Shown: positions 44,765 to 54,449, numbered from the stretch's first letter. The stretch is 64,000 nucleotides of DNA from Chryseobacterium camelliae (GCF_030818575.1 NZ_JAUTAL010000001.1:2604001-2668000); one strand, 5' to 3'. The notes: generated from the sequence alone by a model not told the origin. A program made the numbers and translations.

Positions 44765-44926
44765 TTCAGACATTTTTTATTAACAACATATTCGTCATCT
44801 GAATGGATTGTAAAAAGGATAAACGAGTACTTTACTGATTTTGTTACTCATGGTGTTTTCGGGATTAATAGTGAAAGAATTAAATCGACTGACGTCTATT
44901 TATATGATTATAGTACTTATACTTAA
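44765..44926 (+). pseudogene. Degraded ORF remnant without start codon
   Basis: Between two stop codons the plus strand reads about 53 sense codons, ending in DVYLYDYSTYT, with protein-like composition but no ATG. It may be the tail of a displaced toxin or immunity gene. The family is unknown. Confidence 0.35.
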
Positions 44927-45011
44927 ATAGTAATTGGTACTTTATACGCTAGCCTGCACCTTTTTTTCTCCGTTACTTTGAAGTACAAAATAACCCAAAA
45001 AACAATCTATC

Positions 45012-45434
45012 ATGAATGAATCCAATCAAAATTACAACGCCAATTCATCAGGCCAATTGGTAGTAGGAGGAGGAGCCCAGTTCTGGGCATATCTTTCACC
45101 GGAAAATGACACTTCAAAAATGATCACCCAGTGGAAAGTAACATTCTCACAGGGAAACTGGAGCGACAGTATCTCCAATGAAAATCCGACAAAACAGCTC
45201 AAAACTCCTGGCCTTTCCGGTATCTTTGACATCAAAATAGAAACACTGAGCGGGTCCACAGGAACATGGCGCGCCATTCCGCCTAAAGACGGAAGCAAAA
45301 ATCAGATCGGATGCAATTCCAACTGTGCGGCTATGGTAGGTATTGTTGCTGACAGTACCAGTCCGGCCCCAGGAGCTATTAACGCTCATTTCTGGACGGT
45401 ATGGGATGCGTTCTGCAAATCCGGTGCAGAGTAA
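45012..45434 (+). CDS. Hypothetical soluble protein, 140 residues
   Basis: Not recognised. There is no signal peptide; the protein is rich in Ser, Asn, Gly and Trp (SPENDTSKMITQWKV, FSQGNWSDSIS) and has a pair of Cys in GCNSNCAAMVGIV plus one near the end. It looks like a beta-sandwich. Base composition is back to that of the core genome, unlike the patch just upstream. It ends at a strong terminator and stands alone. Confidence 0.7.
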   Translation: MNESNQNYNANSSGQLVVGGGAQFWAYLSPENDTSKMITQWKVTFSQGNWSDSISNENPTKQLKTPGLSGIFDIKIETLSGSTGTWRAIPPKDGSKNQIGCNSNCAAMVGIVADSTSPAPGAINAHFWTVWDAFCKSGAE

Positions 45435-45470
45435 ATAAGCTTAATCAATCATAAAAAACTGATTTCAATC

Positions 45471-45503
45471 TAATCCCTCTGAAGCTATGCTTCAGGGGGA
45501 TTA
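45471..45503 (+). terminator. Terminator
   Basis: A long stem (45471-45485 with 45489-45503, one wobble) and a 3-nt loop, weak T tail. Confidence 0.7.
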
Positions 45504-45587
45504 TTTATACTGTTCATGCGCTACTTATCCAATTTTAATGTAATACTTATTTTCTCCGGATTGTCTAAATATAAAACGACAATTATT

Positions 45588-47670
45588 ATGAGGAAGATAT
45601 TTCTTTCTGTATGTACTTTATCCGTAGTCATCATTTCTGCACAAGACAAAAGCACTGATACTGCCGGAATAAAAACAAAAGATATCGAACAGGTGATTAT
45701 TAAATCACAGCATAAAAAGCAATATGCAGATAAAGCCGTCTATACATTCGATCAGGAGGCCCTTAAAAAGGCACGGTATGCAAAAGACCTTTTGAAAACG
45801 CTTCCTGAACTGCAATTGGATCCGGTGTCCAACACCATCATCAGCACCAAAGGAGGCGCAACACTATTTCTCATCAACGGAATCGAGGCTACCGACATGC
45901 AGATACGCAGCATACAGCCCGCAGAGGTTCTTAAAGTGGAATATTATGATAATCCGCCTGCCCGATGGGCCACTCGGGCAGATATCGTCGTCAATATCCT
46001 GACGAGGAATCCCGAAACAGGATTGGTTTTCGGGACAGATCTCACCTCTGCGCTCAATACCGGATTCATCAACGGTTCGGCATACGCAGGCTACACTAAA
46101 GGAAAGAATGACTTCGGACTGGAATATTCAATCAACCTCCGGGATTACCATAAAAGGAATGTAGAAAGCATTTATGATTATACCCTGAACAACTCCCACT
46201 ACCGTTCCGAAGAAAACCGGAAAGAACATTTTGGCTATACGGATCAGCATATCGCTCTCCGGTATACCCGGTCGTTGCCTGATAATTATATATTTCAGGC
46301 CAAACTGGAGGCACAGCTTTTAAGCAACTTCGCGAAAGGCAACGGATACAGCACTTTTTTGAAGGACGGCAGTCCGGAAGACCATGCGATGTTCAAAAAT
46401 ACCTCCTCAGGGTATACCGCACCTACCATTGACCTCTATTTTTCTAAAAAACTCAATAAGAAAAATGAATTAAGCGTTAACCTGGTAGGTTCCCACTATA
46501 CCACTGAATCATCGGAACTGGCACGCGAATGGGTCATCGCTTCAGGGAATTCTGTCTACGACAACGATATGCAGCTTGATGCACGGCAAACGGGTATTGT
46601 AGGCGAGCTTGCCCATGTATATGAATTCGGAAAGGGTAAACTGTCTTCGGGATACAGGATTTCCAATACTTCCATTTCCAATGACCTGGAAAACCTTGCA
46701 GGCTTTTCCGAATACAGCGTGAATTACCTGGAGCAGTATTTCTACACCGAATACTCCGGAAAGAAAGATAAATTCTCCTATCGATTGGGTGCAGGGCTCA
46801 CCAATATCCATAATAAAAGTGCAGAAAATACTTTTGACGAGTGGACATTCACCCCCAAAGTCATCCTCAGCTATCAGTTTACAAATAATCAGACCTTACG
46901 CTTTACGAGCAGCTACAGGCCTCAAAGCCCGGGCAGCAATGCACTGAGCAGTAATATTGTTCAGATGGCCCCGAATATTGTCCAGCGTGGAAAACCCGTA
47001 TTTAAAGGCTTCCCAAAGATTCGGAAATAACCTGATCTATTCCTACAACAACAAATACTTCGACTTCAATACCAATCTTTTCTATTGGTATAACAATCAC
47101 GCCGTAAATCAGTATTATGTTCTGGACGGTACATTCGGGGGATATGCCCTAACCTATGAAAATGCCAGGAATGCCCAGCAGTATGGCATTCAGCTTTCGG
47201 GCTCCTATAAACCATTCGGCAACAGCCTGCTGGTGATTAAAGCTTCCCTGACCCCTACCGCTGAAACGGTAAAAACCGGAAGCGGAATACTGATCAGAAA
47301 CAGCTATCTGGGAAATAATATTGTTGTTTCATCAGAATACAAATCATTCAGTATACAGTACATGCTCAATATCCCGGTATACAGCCTGGACGGCGCCTTC
47401 CTGAAAACCAATGAGAACCAGAACCATGTTTTTGCAAACTATAAACAGAAAGACTGGACGTTTACTGCCGGCATGTACTGGATCGGCACTCCTTCAGATT
47501 ATAAAACGAAAAGCCTCCCTGAAAGCCTGGTTAATTATTCCCGGCATAATCAGATCTGGGACAATAAATCTATGCTGGTTCTCGGCATAAGCTATGATTT
47601 TTCCAAAGGGAAAAAGAATGAAATCAACCGTAATCTCAACAACAGTACCGCTCCGGCAGCTACTTTCTAG
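45588..47670 (+). pseudogene. Outer-membrane beta-barrel (TonB-receptor-like) protein, frameshifted
   Basis: The frame opens with a signal peptide (MRKIFLSVCTLSVVIISAQ) at 45588 and a plug-like domain (LFLINGIEATDMQIRSI, VEYYDNPPARW), then a long barrel of alternating strands. It stops at 47030 after QRGKPVF. Deleting one A from the A4 run at 46991-46994 restores QRGNPYLKASQRFGNNL and continues to 47670, about 693 residues in all. It belongs to the outer-membrane barrel family often paired with TonB-type receptors. Upstream ATG at 45516 is not used, as it would hide the signal peptide. Either a true pseudogene or a base-call error. Confidence 0.83.
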
Positions 47671-47681
47671 CTGATGCAAAA

Positions 47682-47706
47682 AAATCCCTGCTCAAAGCAG
47701 GGATTT
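47682..47706 (-). terminator. Terminator after rpoN
   Basis: AAATCCCTGCT (47682-47692) pairs perfectly with AGCAGGGATTT (47696-47706); on the minus strand seven T's follow. Confidence 0.85.
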
Positions 47707-47727
47707 ACTATCTATGTATATTCTTTA

Positions 47728-49191
47728 TTAAAGTTCTTTTCTAAGGCGCGCTACCGGAATATTAAGCTGTTCACGGTATTTGGCGATAGTTCTGCGGGCA
47801 ATATTGTATCCCTGCTGTTTCAGGATAACCACAAGCGCATCATCGGTAAGCGGTTTCCTTTTATTCTCTTTGCTGATGACTTCCTGAAGATGGGTCTTGA
47901 TTTCTTTGGTAGAAACCTCTTCACCGTCATCATTGGTAAGACTGTCAGAGAACAGGTCTTTAAGATAGATGATCCCGTTCGGGGTATCTGCATATTTGCT
48001 TTTTACTACCCTTGAAATGGTAGAAATGTCGAATCCTGTGATATCAGCAATATCCTTAAGAATCATTGGCCTCAGAGACTTCTCGTCACCGGTAATGAAA
48101 TAGTCCTTTTGGAATTTCACAATTGCCGTGATGGTCTGAAGCAAGGTATTCTGGCGCTGGTTAATCGCATCAATATACCATTTGGCTGCATCCAGTTTCT
48201 GTTTGATGAACAATGCCGCCTGTTTGTGTTCGGCAGAATTCTTATCGTGTGAATAGGTCGTTAAAATATCCTTGTATTCTTCTGAAACCCTCAGTGTAGG
48301 TGCATTTTTACTGTTGAGCATCGGGATTACCTGCCCATCCTTTACCTGGATCACAAAATCCGGGATGATCTCCTGGTTGATGGTAATCGTCTGGGTATCG
48401 AAGTTCCCTCCTACTTTAGGGGACAGCTTTGAGATCTCCTCCAGGGCATCTTTAAGGTCTTCCTCTTCGATATCATACTTCTGGATGATTTTGTTGTAAT
48501 GCTTATTCGTTAAGGCATCGAACTGATACCTCAATATATTGGCAGCCAGCGAAACGGCTTTATCAGAGCTTACCTTTTTCTCTATCTGCAACAGGAGGCA
48601 TTCCTGAAGCCCACGGGCACCCACTCCAGGCGGATCCAGCTTCTGAATATAATTTTCCAGGATATCTTCCACTCTTTCCTTAGTGGTATATACCCCCTGG
48701 GAAAATGCCAGGTCATCCACAAGGGATTTGATTTCCCTTCTCAGGTATCCGTCTGTATCCAGGTTTCCTATGATGTATTCTGCAATTTTAAGGTCCTCAT
48801 CCCCGATATTGATCAGGTGGATCTGCTCCATGAGATAATCGTACAGGGACTGTCCTTCCGTCAGAAGGCTTTCATTGTCAAATTCTTCATCATCCGGGGA
48901 GTAGTTGCTGGAAGCTGTTTTATAGCTGGGCTCATCATCATATAGGTATTGGTCTACATCAAAATCAGTTTCAATGCTTTCCGTGCCTTCGTCCTGATAA
49001 GCATCTTCCAGCGATGAAAATTCATCTTCCTTACCTTCTTCCTTTACAATTTCCAAAGCAGGGTTTTCTTCCAGCTCCCGTTCCAGCTCTTCTTCAAACT
49101 CCAGGGTATGAAGCTGGATCAGCTTCATCAGCTGAATCTGCTGTGGGGCTAATTTTTGTCCTAACTTAAGTTGTAAATGTTGTTTGAGCAT
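47728..49191 (-). CDS. rpoN: RNA polymerase sigma-54 factor
   Basis: A 487-residue alternative sigma factor. Region I is the Gln-rich N-terminus (LKLGQKLAPQQIQLMKLIQL) with LERELEENPALE. An acidic region II spans about 55-110. Region III includes the core-binding and HTH parts (DITGFDISTISRVVKSKY). The RpoN box ARRTIAKYREQLNIP is near the C-terminus. It binds -24/-12 promoters and needs AAA+ activators. No sigma-54 activator gene is in the window. Confidence 0.96.
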   Translation of the reverse strand: MLKQHLQLKLGQKLAPQQIQLMKLIQLHTLEFEEELERELEENPALEIVKEEGKEDEFSSLEDAYQDEGTESIETDFDVDQYLYDDEPSYKTASSNYSPDDEEFDNESLLTEGQSLYDYLMEQIHLINIGDEDLKIAEYIIGNLDTDGYLRREIKSLVDDLAFSQGVYTTKERVEDILENYIQKLDPPGVGARGLQECLLLQIEKKVSSDKAVSLAANILRYQFDALTNKHYNKIIQKYDIEEEDLKDALEEISKLSPKVGGNFDTQTITINQEIIPDFVIQVKDGQVIPMLNSKNAPTLRVSEEYKDILTTYSHDKNSAEHKQAALFIKQKLDAAKWYIDAINQRQNTLLQTITAIVKFQKDYFITGDEKSLRPMILKDIADITGFDISTISRVVKSKYADTPNGIIYLKDLFSDSLTNDDGEEVSTKEIKTHLQEVISKENKRKPLTDDALVVILKQQGYNIARRTIAKYREQLNIPVARLRKEL

Positions 49192-49308
49192 ACTAATATT
49201 TGGTTTTTGTATAACGTACCGTACGAAATTAATACTTTTTTTTCACACATACTATATTTTAGCACGATTTTTGCTGTATAGACCGCATATAATAAGGTAT
49301 TAAAAAAT

Positions 49309-49342
49309 AAAAAGCCTTGAAGATGTAACTTCAAGGCTTTTT
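49309..49342 (-). terminator. Bidirectional terminator between asnS and rpoN
   Basis: A perfect 14-bp stem (49309-49322 with 49329-49342), loop ATGTAA, with A and T runs on the flanks. Confidence 0.85.
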
Positions 49343-49347
49343 TATGG

Positions 49348-50797
49348 TTAAAACTCTGCATTTTTCGGTGTTCTCGGAAAAGGAATCACATCCCGGATGT
49401 TGGTCATTCCTGTAATGAACAATACTAATCTTTCCAGGCCGAGTCCAAATCCTGCGTGCGGAACGGAACCGAATTTCCTGGTGTCCATATACCCACCACA
49501 GCTCATGTTCATCCACATGCATTTCTGTCATTTTCTGTTTCAGGACATCCAGCCTGGCTTCCCGTTCTGATCCGCCGATGATTTCACCGATTCCCGGGAA
49601 CAGGACGTCCATCGCCGCAACGGTCTTATTATCATCATTCAGCTTCATGTAGAACGCCTTGATTTCTTTCGGATAATCAAACAATACCACCGGGCTTTCA
49701 AAATGTTTTTCCACCAGGTATCTTTCGTGTTCAGACTGAAGGTCTGCACCCCAGCTTTCTACCGGGTATTGGAATTTGCCTTTCTTATTTTCTTTCGAGT
49801 TCAATAAAATCTCAATCGCTTCTGTATAAGAAACCCTTTTGAATCTCTTGGATACTACATTTTCCAGCTTTTCAATAAGCCCTTCCTTAGCTCTTTCCTT
49901 TTCCGGTTTAGACTTCTGTTCTTCGGCAAAACGCTTATCCAGGAATTCCAGGTCATCTTTGCAATGGTCTAAGGCATACTGGATTACATATTTCAGAAAA
50001 TCCTCCGCGAGGTCGATATTATCTTCAAGGTTGTTAAAGGCTACTTCCGGCTCAATCATCCAGAATTCAGCAAGATGCCTCGTTGTATTGGAATTCTCGG
50101 CACGGAATGTAGGACCGAATGTATAAATCCTTCCCAGTCCCATAGCTGCGGTTTCTCCTTCAAGCTGTCCGGAAACGGTAAGATTCGTTTTTTTTCCGAA
50201 GAAATCCTGAGCGAAATCAATGTCTCCCTGTTCGTCTCTCGGGATGTTATTCAGGTCAAAATTGGTCACCCCGAACATTTCTCCTGCTCCTTCCGCATCT
50301 GCTCCGGTAATGACCGGTGTATTGATGTAAAAGAACTGGTTCTGATTGAAGAATGAATGAATGGCGAAGCTGATGGCGTGACGCACTCTGAAAACAGCAC
50401 CGAATAGATTCGTCCTGAACCTCAGGTGTGCCTGCTCCCTCAGAACTTCCAGGGAATGTTTTTTCGGCTGAAGAATCGTTTTATCTCTTTCTTCGGTAAA
50501 ATTATCACCTAAAACAATAATTTTCTTGGCAATGATCTCCACGCTCTGTCCGGCACCCTGGCTTTCCACCACTTCTCCCACTACTTTTAAAGAAGCAGCA
50601 GTACTTATTTTACTGATTACCTCTTCATCAAAATTTTCAAAATCAACAACAATTTGCAAATTATTGATTGTAGAACCATCATTAAGGGCAATAAATCGGT
50701 TAGAGCGGAATGCTCTTACCCATCCGTAAACCGTAATGTCATGATGTAATACTTTCCTGTAATCCTGTAGGATTTCTTTAATCGTTTGCTTTTTCAT
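49348..50797 (-). CDS. asnS: Asparagine--tRNA ligase, frameshifted near the 3' end in this sequence
   Basis: A class IIb aminoacyl-tRNA synthetase. The OB-fold anticodon domain opens with [19 protein letters not shown]; the catalytic core has [43 protein letters not shown] and [20 protein letters not shown]. The frame derails after HVDEHELWW: an extra base in the C3 run at 49492-49494 (plus strand) shifts it. Removing one base gives [20 protein letters not shown] and LERLVLF, then [17 protein letters not shown] and a stop at 49348, 482 residues. An essential enzyme broken just before its motif 3 is unlikely in a living cell, so a sequence error is the simpler reading. As written, the shifted frame would stop at 49331. 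Confidence 0.93.
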
Positions 50798-50835
50798 GTG
50801 TTGATGATAAATTTTTGTATCAAAATTAATGAGTG

Positions 50836-50843
50836 CAAAGGTA
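50836..50843 (-). promoter_or_regulatory. -7 box (TACCTTTG) for asnS
   Basis: Minus-strand TACCTTTG, 38 bases before the asnS start codon. Confidence 0.5.
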
Positions 50844-50902
50844 CAAAAAACGTTTCAAGACTTGAATACTTCCATTCGTTTAATTTTTTCTTCCACAGAA
50901 TA

Positions 50903-51544
50903 TTATTGCCAGTAAACCGGGTACTCCATATAATCCAAGAATCCGTTGGTCTCATACAGTATATCGTATCCCTGTGCCGTTAAATAATAATGACAGACTT
51001 TAACTTCATTATTCCGTTTTGGAAATGTAAGTACTGCGGGGCACAGCTTTGCTTTATCCACCATTGCCGCAAAAACTTCGTAATCGCTTATTTTCTTCCG
51101 GCTGAAGATCCCTAAAGACCTATCATTTATAAATCTTGCTGTCCGGATGTCTTTTAAGGAATAGGTAAAAAATTCATAGGGTATACCTTCGTATTTCGCG
51201 CAGTTTTCATTCATGGTAGAGGAAATGGTGAGAGAATCTTTCGTGATGTTCTTAATAACTCCAGATCGGTACCGCTTTCCATTACTAAATTCCAGATCAT
51301 ATATGCCTTCCATCCTTATTACGAAACCTTCTTTTGACGGCTTCCAACTCTTTGCCGGATCAATGGATGTTCCCTTCTTCCGGATTATCAGGACATATCC
51401 TGGTTCGTATTTGCAATCATAATATTTCTTGTAATGCATGTCATAATCCAAGCTGTCCTCAACAGTTTTAAACTGCCCATTAATATGCACAGCGGAGATA
51501 ATACATAATAAAAAAATACTCACTTTTAGTTTAAGAGTTTCCAT
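50903..51544 (-). CDS. Unknown exported protein, 213 residues
   Basis: Not recognised. The ATG at 51544 gives a signal peptide (VSIFLLCIISAVHINGQ); a longer frame from 51655 would overlap the next gene and hide it. The mature part is basic and rich in Tyr and Lys (YDMHYKKYYDCKYEPGYVLI), with several Cys. It is the last gene of an operon with the CDP-alcohol phosphotransferase and a lipoprotein, 34 bases after it. Role unknown. Confidence 0.7.
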   Translation of the reverse strand: METLKLKVSIFLLCIISAVHINGQFKTVEDSLDYDMHYKKYYDCKYEPGYVLIIRKKGTSIDPAKSWKPSKEGFVIRMEGIYDLEFSNGKRYRSGVIKNITKDSLTISSTMNENCAKYEGIPYEFFTYSLKDIRTARFINDRSLGIFSRKKISDYEVFAAMVDKAKLCPAVLTFPKRNNEVKVCHYYLTAQGYDILYETNGFLDYMEYPVYWQ

Positions 51545-51578
51545 GCTTATTTTATTTTTAAATGGTGTACTTATTATT

Positions 51579-52178
51579 TCAATTGAATAAAACCGTTTTT
51601 CTAATATGCTTGCCTTTCCTGATTTTCCAGGCATGATAGGCGCTGGGAACATCATACTGCCATTTGGGGAGCAATAGTATGATCAGAATAACATCAACAT
51701 GCGAAATAAGGCCCAGGATGACAGTAAGATCAAATGCCCAGCCTGTTTTCTGAAAACCTATTACATAGGTTAATGCCAGAAGAAGGCTTAGCCCCCATAA
51801 TTTTGAAAGCCATGCATGCGTACAGGTTTCTTTTCCGAATCTGAGCCAACTGATGATATAACACAATGCTTCCATAGCAAAGAGCAGGATTATTCCTTTC
51901 CATTCGTTTTTTATTAATTCAGGGTTTAAAAGATAAGCCGCCCCTCCCAGGGAAAGCCAGAAAATCAAATCGGTCTGACTGTCCAGTCTCCGCAATTTTT
52001 CTGAAGAAACACCCACTTTACGGGCAATGATCCCATCGAAAATATCTGTTAACAACCCGAAGTACATCAGGATTACTAATAAAAGCCGGGAGTCATTAGC
52101 TTTAAAACAGGCTAAAAAAAGAAAGACGGGTGCAAGAATAAACCGTGTAGCAATTAAGAGATAAGGTATTGTTTTCAT
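51579..52178 (-). CDS. CDP-alcohol phosphatidyltransferase-family enzyme
   Basis: A 199-residue inner-membrane enzyme with about six TM helices. The family signature appears as TDIFDGIIARKVGVSSEKL followed by RRLDSQTD (about 42-69): both Asp pairs and the GxxAR are present. The second Gly of the consensus (before x3-D-x3-D) is replaced by Leu, which is unusual. The enzyme should transfer a phosphoalcohol headgroup from CDP-activated substrates, but the acceptor is unclear. It overlaps the upstream lipoprotein gene by 4 bases. Confidence 0.85.
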   Translation of the reverse strand: MKTIPYLLIATRFILAPVFLFLACFKANDSRLLLVILMYFGLLTDIFDGIIARKVGVSSEKLRRLDSQTDLIFWLSLGGAAYLLNPELIKNEWKGIILLFAMEALCYIISWLRFGKETCTHAWLSKLWGLSLLLALTYVIGFQKTGWAFDLTVILGLISHVDVILIILLLPKWQYDVPSAYHAWKIRKGKHIRKTVLFN

Positions 52179-52726
52179 GGATTTAATTTTTCAAATTTAA
52201 AATCGTAATGGAATGTCTTCCAGTCGCTCATCACGATAAATGCTCCGTTGCAGAAAAAATAATTGGTTTGCACCCGAAGATGGTTATCTTGATCAACAGT
52301 AAAACGGGATTTTTGAATATTCCATCCCCCTAAGACTAATGGAATACCTTGCATCATAAACCTTTTTTCTTTCAAATACAGATAACCGTCATCTTTTAAT
52401 TCGACTTTCAGATCTTTATCAAATAAGAGTTCTGTTTGTTTAAAGATTTTTACATTTATTTTTCTTTCATTGATCATGGTCAGGTTCAGATGTACTGCTC
52501 TTCCGTCATACTTGTGTTTGAAAATAAACATATTGGTATTTCTGTCAAAAATATCAGCAAGACCGTCGATGTAACCCAATTGTCCTCCAGCGGGATAATT
52601 CTTATAAGATCCGTTTATCCTATCCAGATTGTCGGTATGAAATCCTCCACTGTTGCTGTTAACATTTTTAAATCCTGCACAGCTCATTAATGTCAAAACC
52701 AGAAAGGGATACAGTAATTTCCTCAT
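52175..52726 (-). CDS. Lipoprotein of unknown function, 183 residues
   Basis: It has a short signal and a lipobox (LVLTLMSC, Cys16), so it is lipidated. The mature part (NSNSGGFHTDNLDRINGSYK, then VELKDDGYLYLKEKRFM) looks like a beta protein. Not recognised. First gene of a three-gene operon with a CDP-alcohol phosphotransferase and an exported protein; it is divergent from the regulator at 52832, which may control it. Confidence 0.72.
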   Translation of the reverse strand: MRKLLYPFLVLTLMSCAGFKNVNSNSGGFHTDNLDRINGSYKNYPAGGQLGYIDGLADIFDRNTNMFIFKHKYDGRAVHLNLTMINERKINVKIFKQTELLFDKDLKVELKDDGYLYLKEKRFMMQGIPLVLGGWNIQKSRFTVDQDNHLRVQTNYFFCNGAFIVMSDWKTFHYDFKFEKLNP

Positions 52727-52750
52727 GATTCATAATTTTAAAGGTATAAT

Positions 52751-52758
52751 CAAAGGTA
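52751..52758 (-). promoter_or_regulatory. -7 box (TACCTTTG) for the lipoprotein operon
   Basis: Minus-strand TACCTTTG, 24 bases before the start codon at 52726. Confidence 0.5.
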
Positions 52759-52807
52759 TCTGCAAAAGCTCCTATTTAAAATGTGGAAAAAAATTAAATT
52801 AATTATC

Positions 52808-52815
52808 TACATTTG
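52808..52815 (+). promoter_or_regulatory. -7 box (TACATTTG) for the divergent regulator
   Basis: TACATTTG, 16 bases before the ATG at 52832. It lies inside the longer frame that begins at 52781 and so supports the later start. Confidence 0.5.
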
Positions 52816-52831
52816 TGAAAATCGCAAAAAT

Positions 52832-53770
52832 ATGTACCAGGAGCTTTTACTGAAACAGATCAGAAATAAAATCGGCAATAAATCATTGAATGATGAGGTA
52901 GCGAATATCCTCAACATCAGTTACGATGCAGCCCACCGAAGAACTTCTCTCAAGGCGAAATTCAGTTTTGAAGAGGCCCTGGAACTGGCCCAATACTATC
53001 AGATCTCACTAGACGGTTTCCTGACTTCAGATCACCAGATTTTAGTGCGGAAAACAAAAGCGGTTACCGAAACAGGAGATTTACAATCATTTTTTAAACA
53101 CAACCTCCATGTTTTTGAAAACCTGCCTCTTTCAGAAGCGATGACGATTTATTATTCGGCGAAAGACATTCCTTTTTTTTACACGCTGTCTGATACACTG
53201 CTTTCGCGTTTTAAAATTTATGTCTGGATGAATCTGCTGAATGCAAAACAGGTTTTCATTCCGTTCATGCAGTTTTCACCGCCGGATTTCGCACCGGATA
53301 CTAAAGAATTAAGAAAGAAATATGAGGAACAGCAGGTTATTGAACTATGGAATGACATGACGGCTTCCAGCATCCTGCAACAGATTTCATATTATCATGA
53401 TACCGGACTTTTACAGAAACAGGAAGCTTATATCATCCTGGATGAATTAAAGGAGCTGATTATATATATTGAGCAGAAAACAGAAAACAATCCCAGGTTT
53501 CACCTGTATGAAAATGAACTGATGCATCTTTCCAATGACATCTTCTTCCACCATCCTCAGCAGTCCCTTTTTGCCATTCCAACCAATATGTTTGGCTATA
53601 TATTGATCAACGATGCCAAAACCTGCCATGAAACACAGAATTATTTTGAACATCAGATCAAAAACTCAAAGTCGCTGAATACTTCCGGAAACCGCGACCG
53701 TAAAATATTCTTCAACAGAATATATCAGCAGATTGCAGCTTTAAAGCGGAACATATCCGGCGAAAAATAA
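52832..53770 (+). CDS. HTH-domain regulator, 312 residues (BetR-like impression)
   Basis: The N-terminal ~60 residues read as a helix-turn-helix (IRNKIGNKSLNDEVANIL, then ISYDAAHRRTSLKAKFSF and ALELAQYYQISLDGFL), similar to Xre/BetR-type DNA-binding domains. The rest is a helical, aromatic-rich domain that I do not recognise. It is divergent from a lipoprotein/CDP-alcohol operon with about 100 bases between starts, a common setting for a local regulator. The start at 52832 is chosen because the -7 box lies after 52781. Confidence 0.75.
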   Translation: MYQELLLKQIRNKIGNKSLNDEVANILNISYDAAHRRTSLKAKFSFEEALELAQYYQISLDGFLTSDHQILVRKTKAVTETGDLQSFFKHNLHVFENLPLSEAMTIYYSAKDIPFFYTLSDTLLSRFKIYVWMNLLNAKQVFIPFMQFSPPDFAPDTKELRKKYEEQQVIELWNDMTASSILQQISYYHDTGLLQKQEAYIILDELKELIIYIEQKTENNPRFHLYENELMHLSNDIFFHHPQQSLFAIPTNMFGYILINDAKTCHETQNYFEHQIKNSKSLNTSGNRDRKIFFNRIYQQIAALKRNISGEK

Positions 53771-53792
53771 CCGGTAATGGTATGGATGAAAA

Positions 53793-54335
53793 TTATTCGT
53801 CTTTCTTGGAAGGGACCAGGAAAACATCAATCAGCCCTTCAGGAAGCTGCATTTTGATGAATCGTTCTTCGCGGTTTACTTCCACGATCCAGTCTTTGAT
53901 CATAGGAATAACCACTTCTTTTCCATCTAAATTGGTAATAAAGTAGGTCTGGGCAGTCTGGTCATTGACGGATCGGATGACCCCGCAATCGTTGTTGTTC
54001 TCATCAAGGATGGTATAACCGATGATCTCATGGTAATAGAACTGCTTCCCGGTAAGTTTAGGCAGGGTAGATAAAGGCAGGTATACATTTTTGCCCAAAG
54101 ACTGGTCTACTAATGCTTCGGTAGAATTTTTAAAGGCAATATTCAGTGAATCAGACTTGCTCCACGCGGTTTTGGCAACAAAAAAAGGCACGAGCAAACC
54201 ATTGATTTCAACAAAGATGGAATCCAGTTTGGTATACAGCTCCGGCTGGTCGGTATCCAGTTTAAGGATCACATTTCCGGCAAGGCCATGTCTCCGTGTG
54301 ATTTTACCCAATAAATAACAGTCTTCTTTTTTCAT
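53793..54335 (-). CDS. rimM: Ribosome maturation factor RimM
   Basis: A 180-residue assembly factor for the 30S subunit that binds uS19. The N-terminal RimM domain has LGKITRRHGLAGNVILKLDT, and the C-terminal PRC-barrel has VNDQTAQTYFITNLDGKEV with VIPMIKDWIVEV. It lies downstream of rpsP in the usual Bacteroidetes operon, separated by a hairpin at 54401-54429. Confidence 0.94.
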   Translation of the reverse strand: MKKEDCYLLGKITRRHGLAGNVILKLDTDQPELYTKLDSIFVEINGLLVPFFVAKTAWSKSDSLNIAFKNSTEALVDQSLGKNVYLPLSTLPKLTGKQFYYHEIIGYTILDENNNDCGVIRSVNDQTAQTYFITNLDGKEVVIPMIKDWIVEVNREERFIKMQLPEGLIDVFLVPSKKDE

Positions 54336-54400
54336 ATTCCGAACATATTAATCCTAAATATTGATGATGTTGTAGAAAGCCACCATAAAGCTTTTAAACA

Positions 54401-54429
54401 ATAAAGACACGAAATAATCGTGCCTTTAT
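54401..54429 (-). terminator. Hairpin between rpsP and rimM
   Basis: ATAAAG-A-CACGA (54401-54412) pairs with TCGTG-C-CTTTAT (54418-54429), one mismatch. It may attenuate rimM relative to rpsP. Confidence 0.5.
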
Positions 54430-54449
54430 ATTGTATTTTCTTAAAGGAA

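Noticed and set aside
41790..45011. Att-site repeat of the tRNA-Ser 3' end
   Set aside because: I found no copy of the T-arm/acceptor sequence downstream of the patch.
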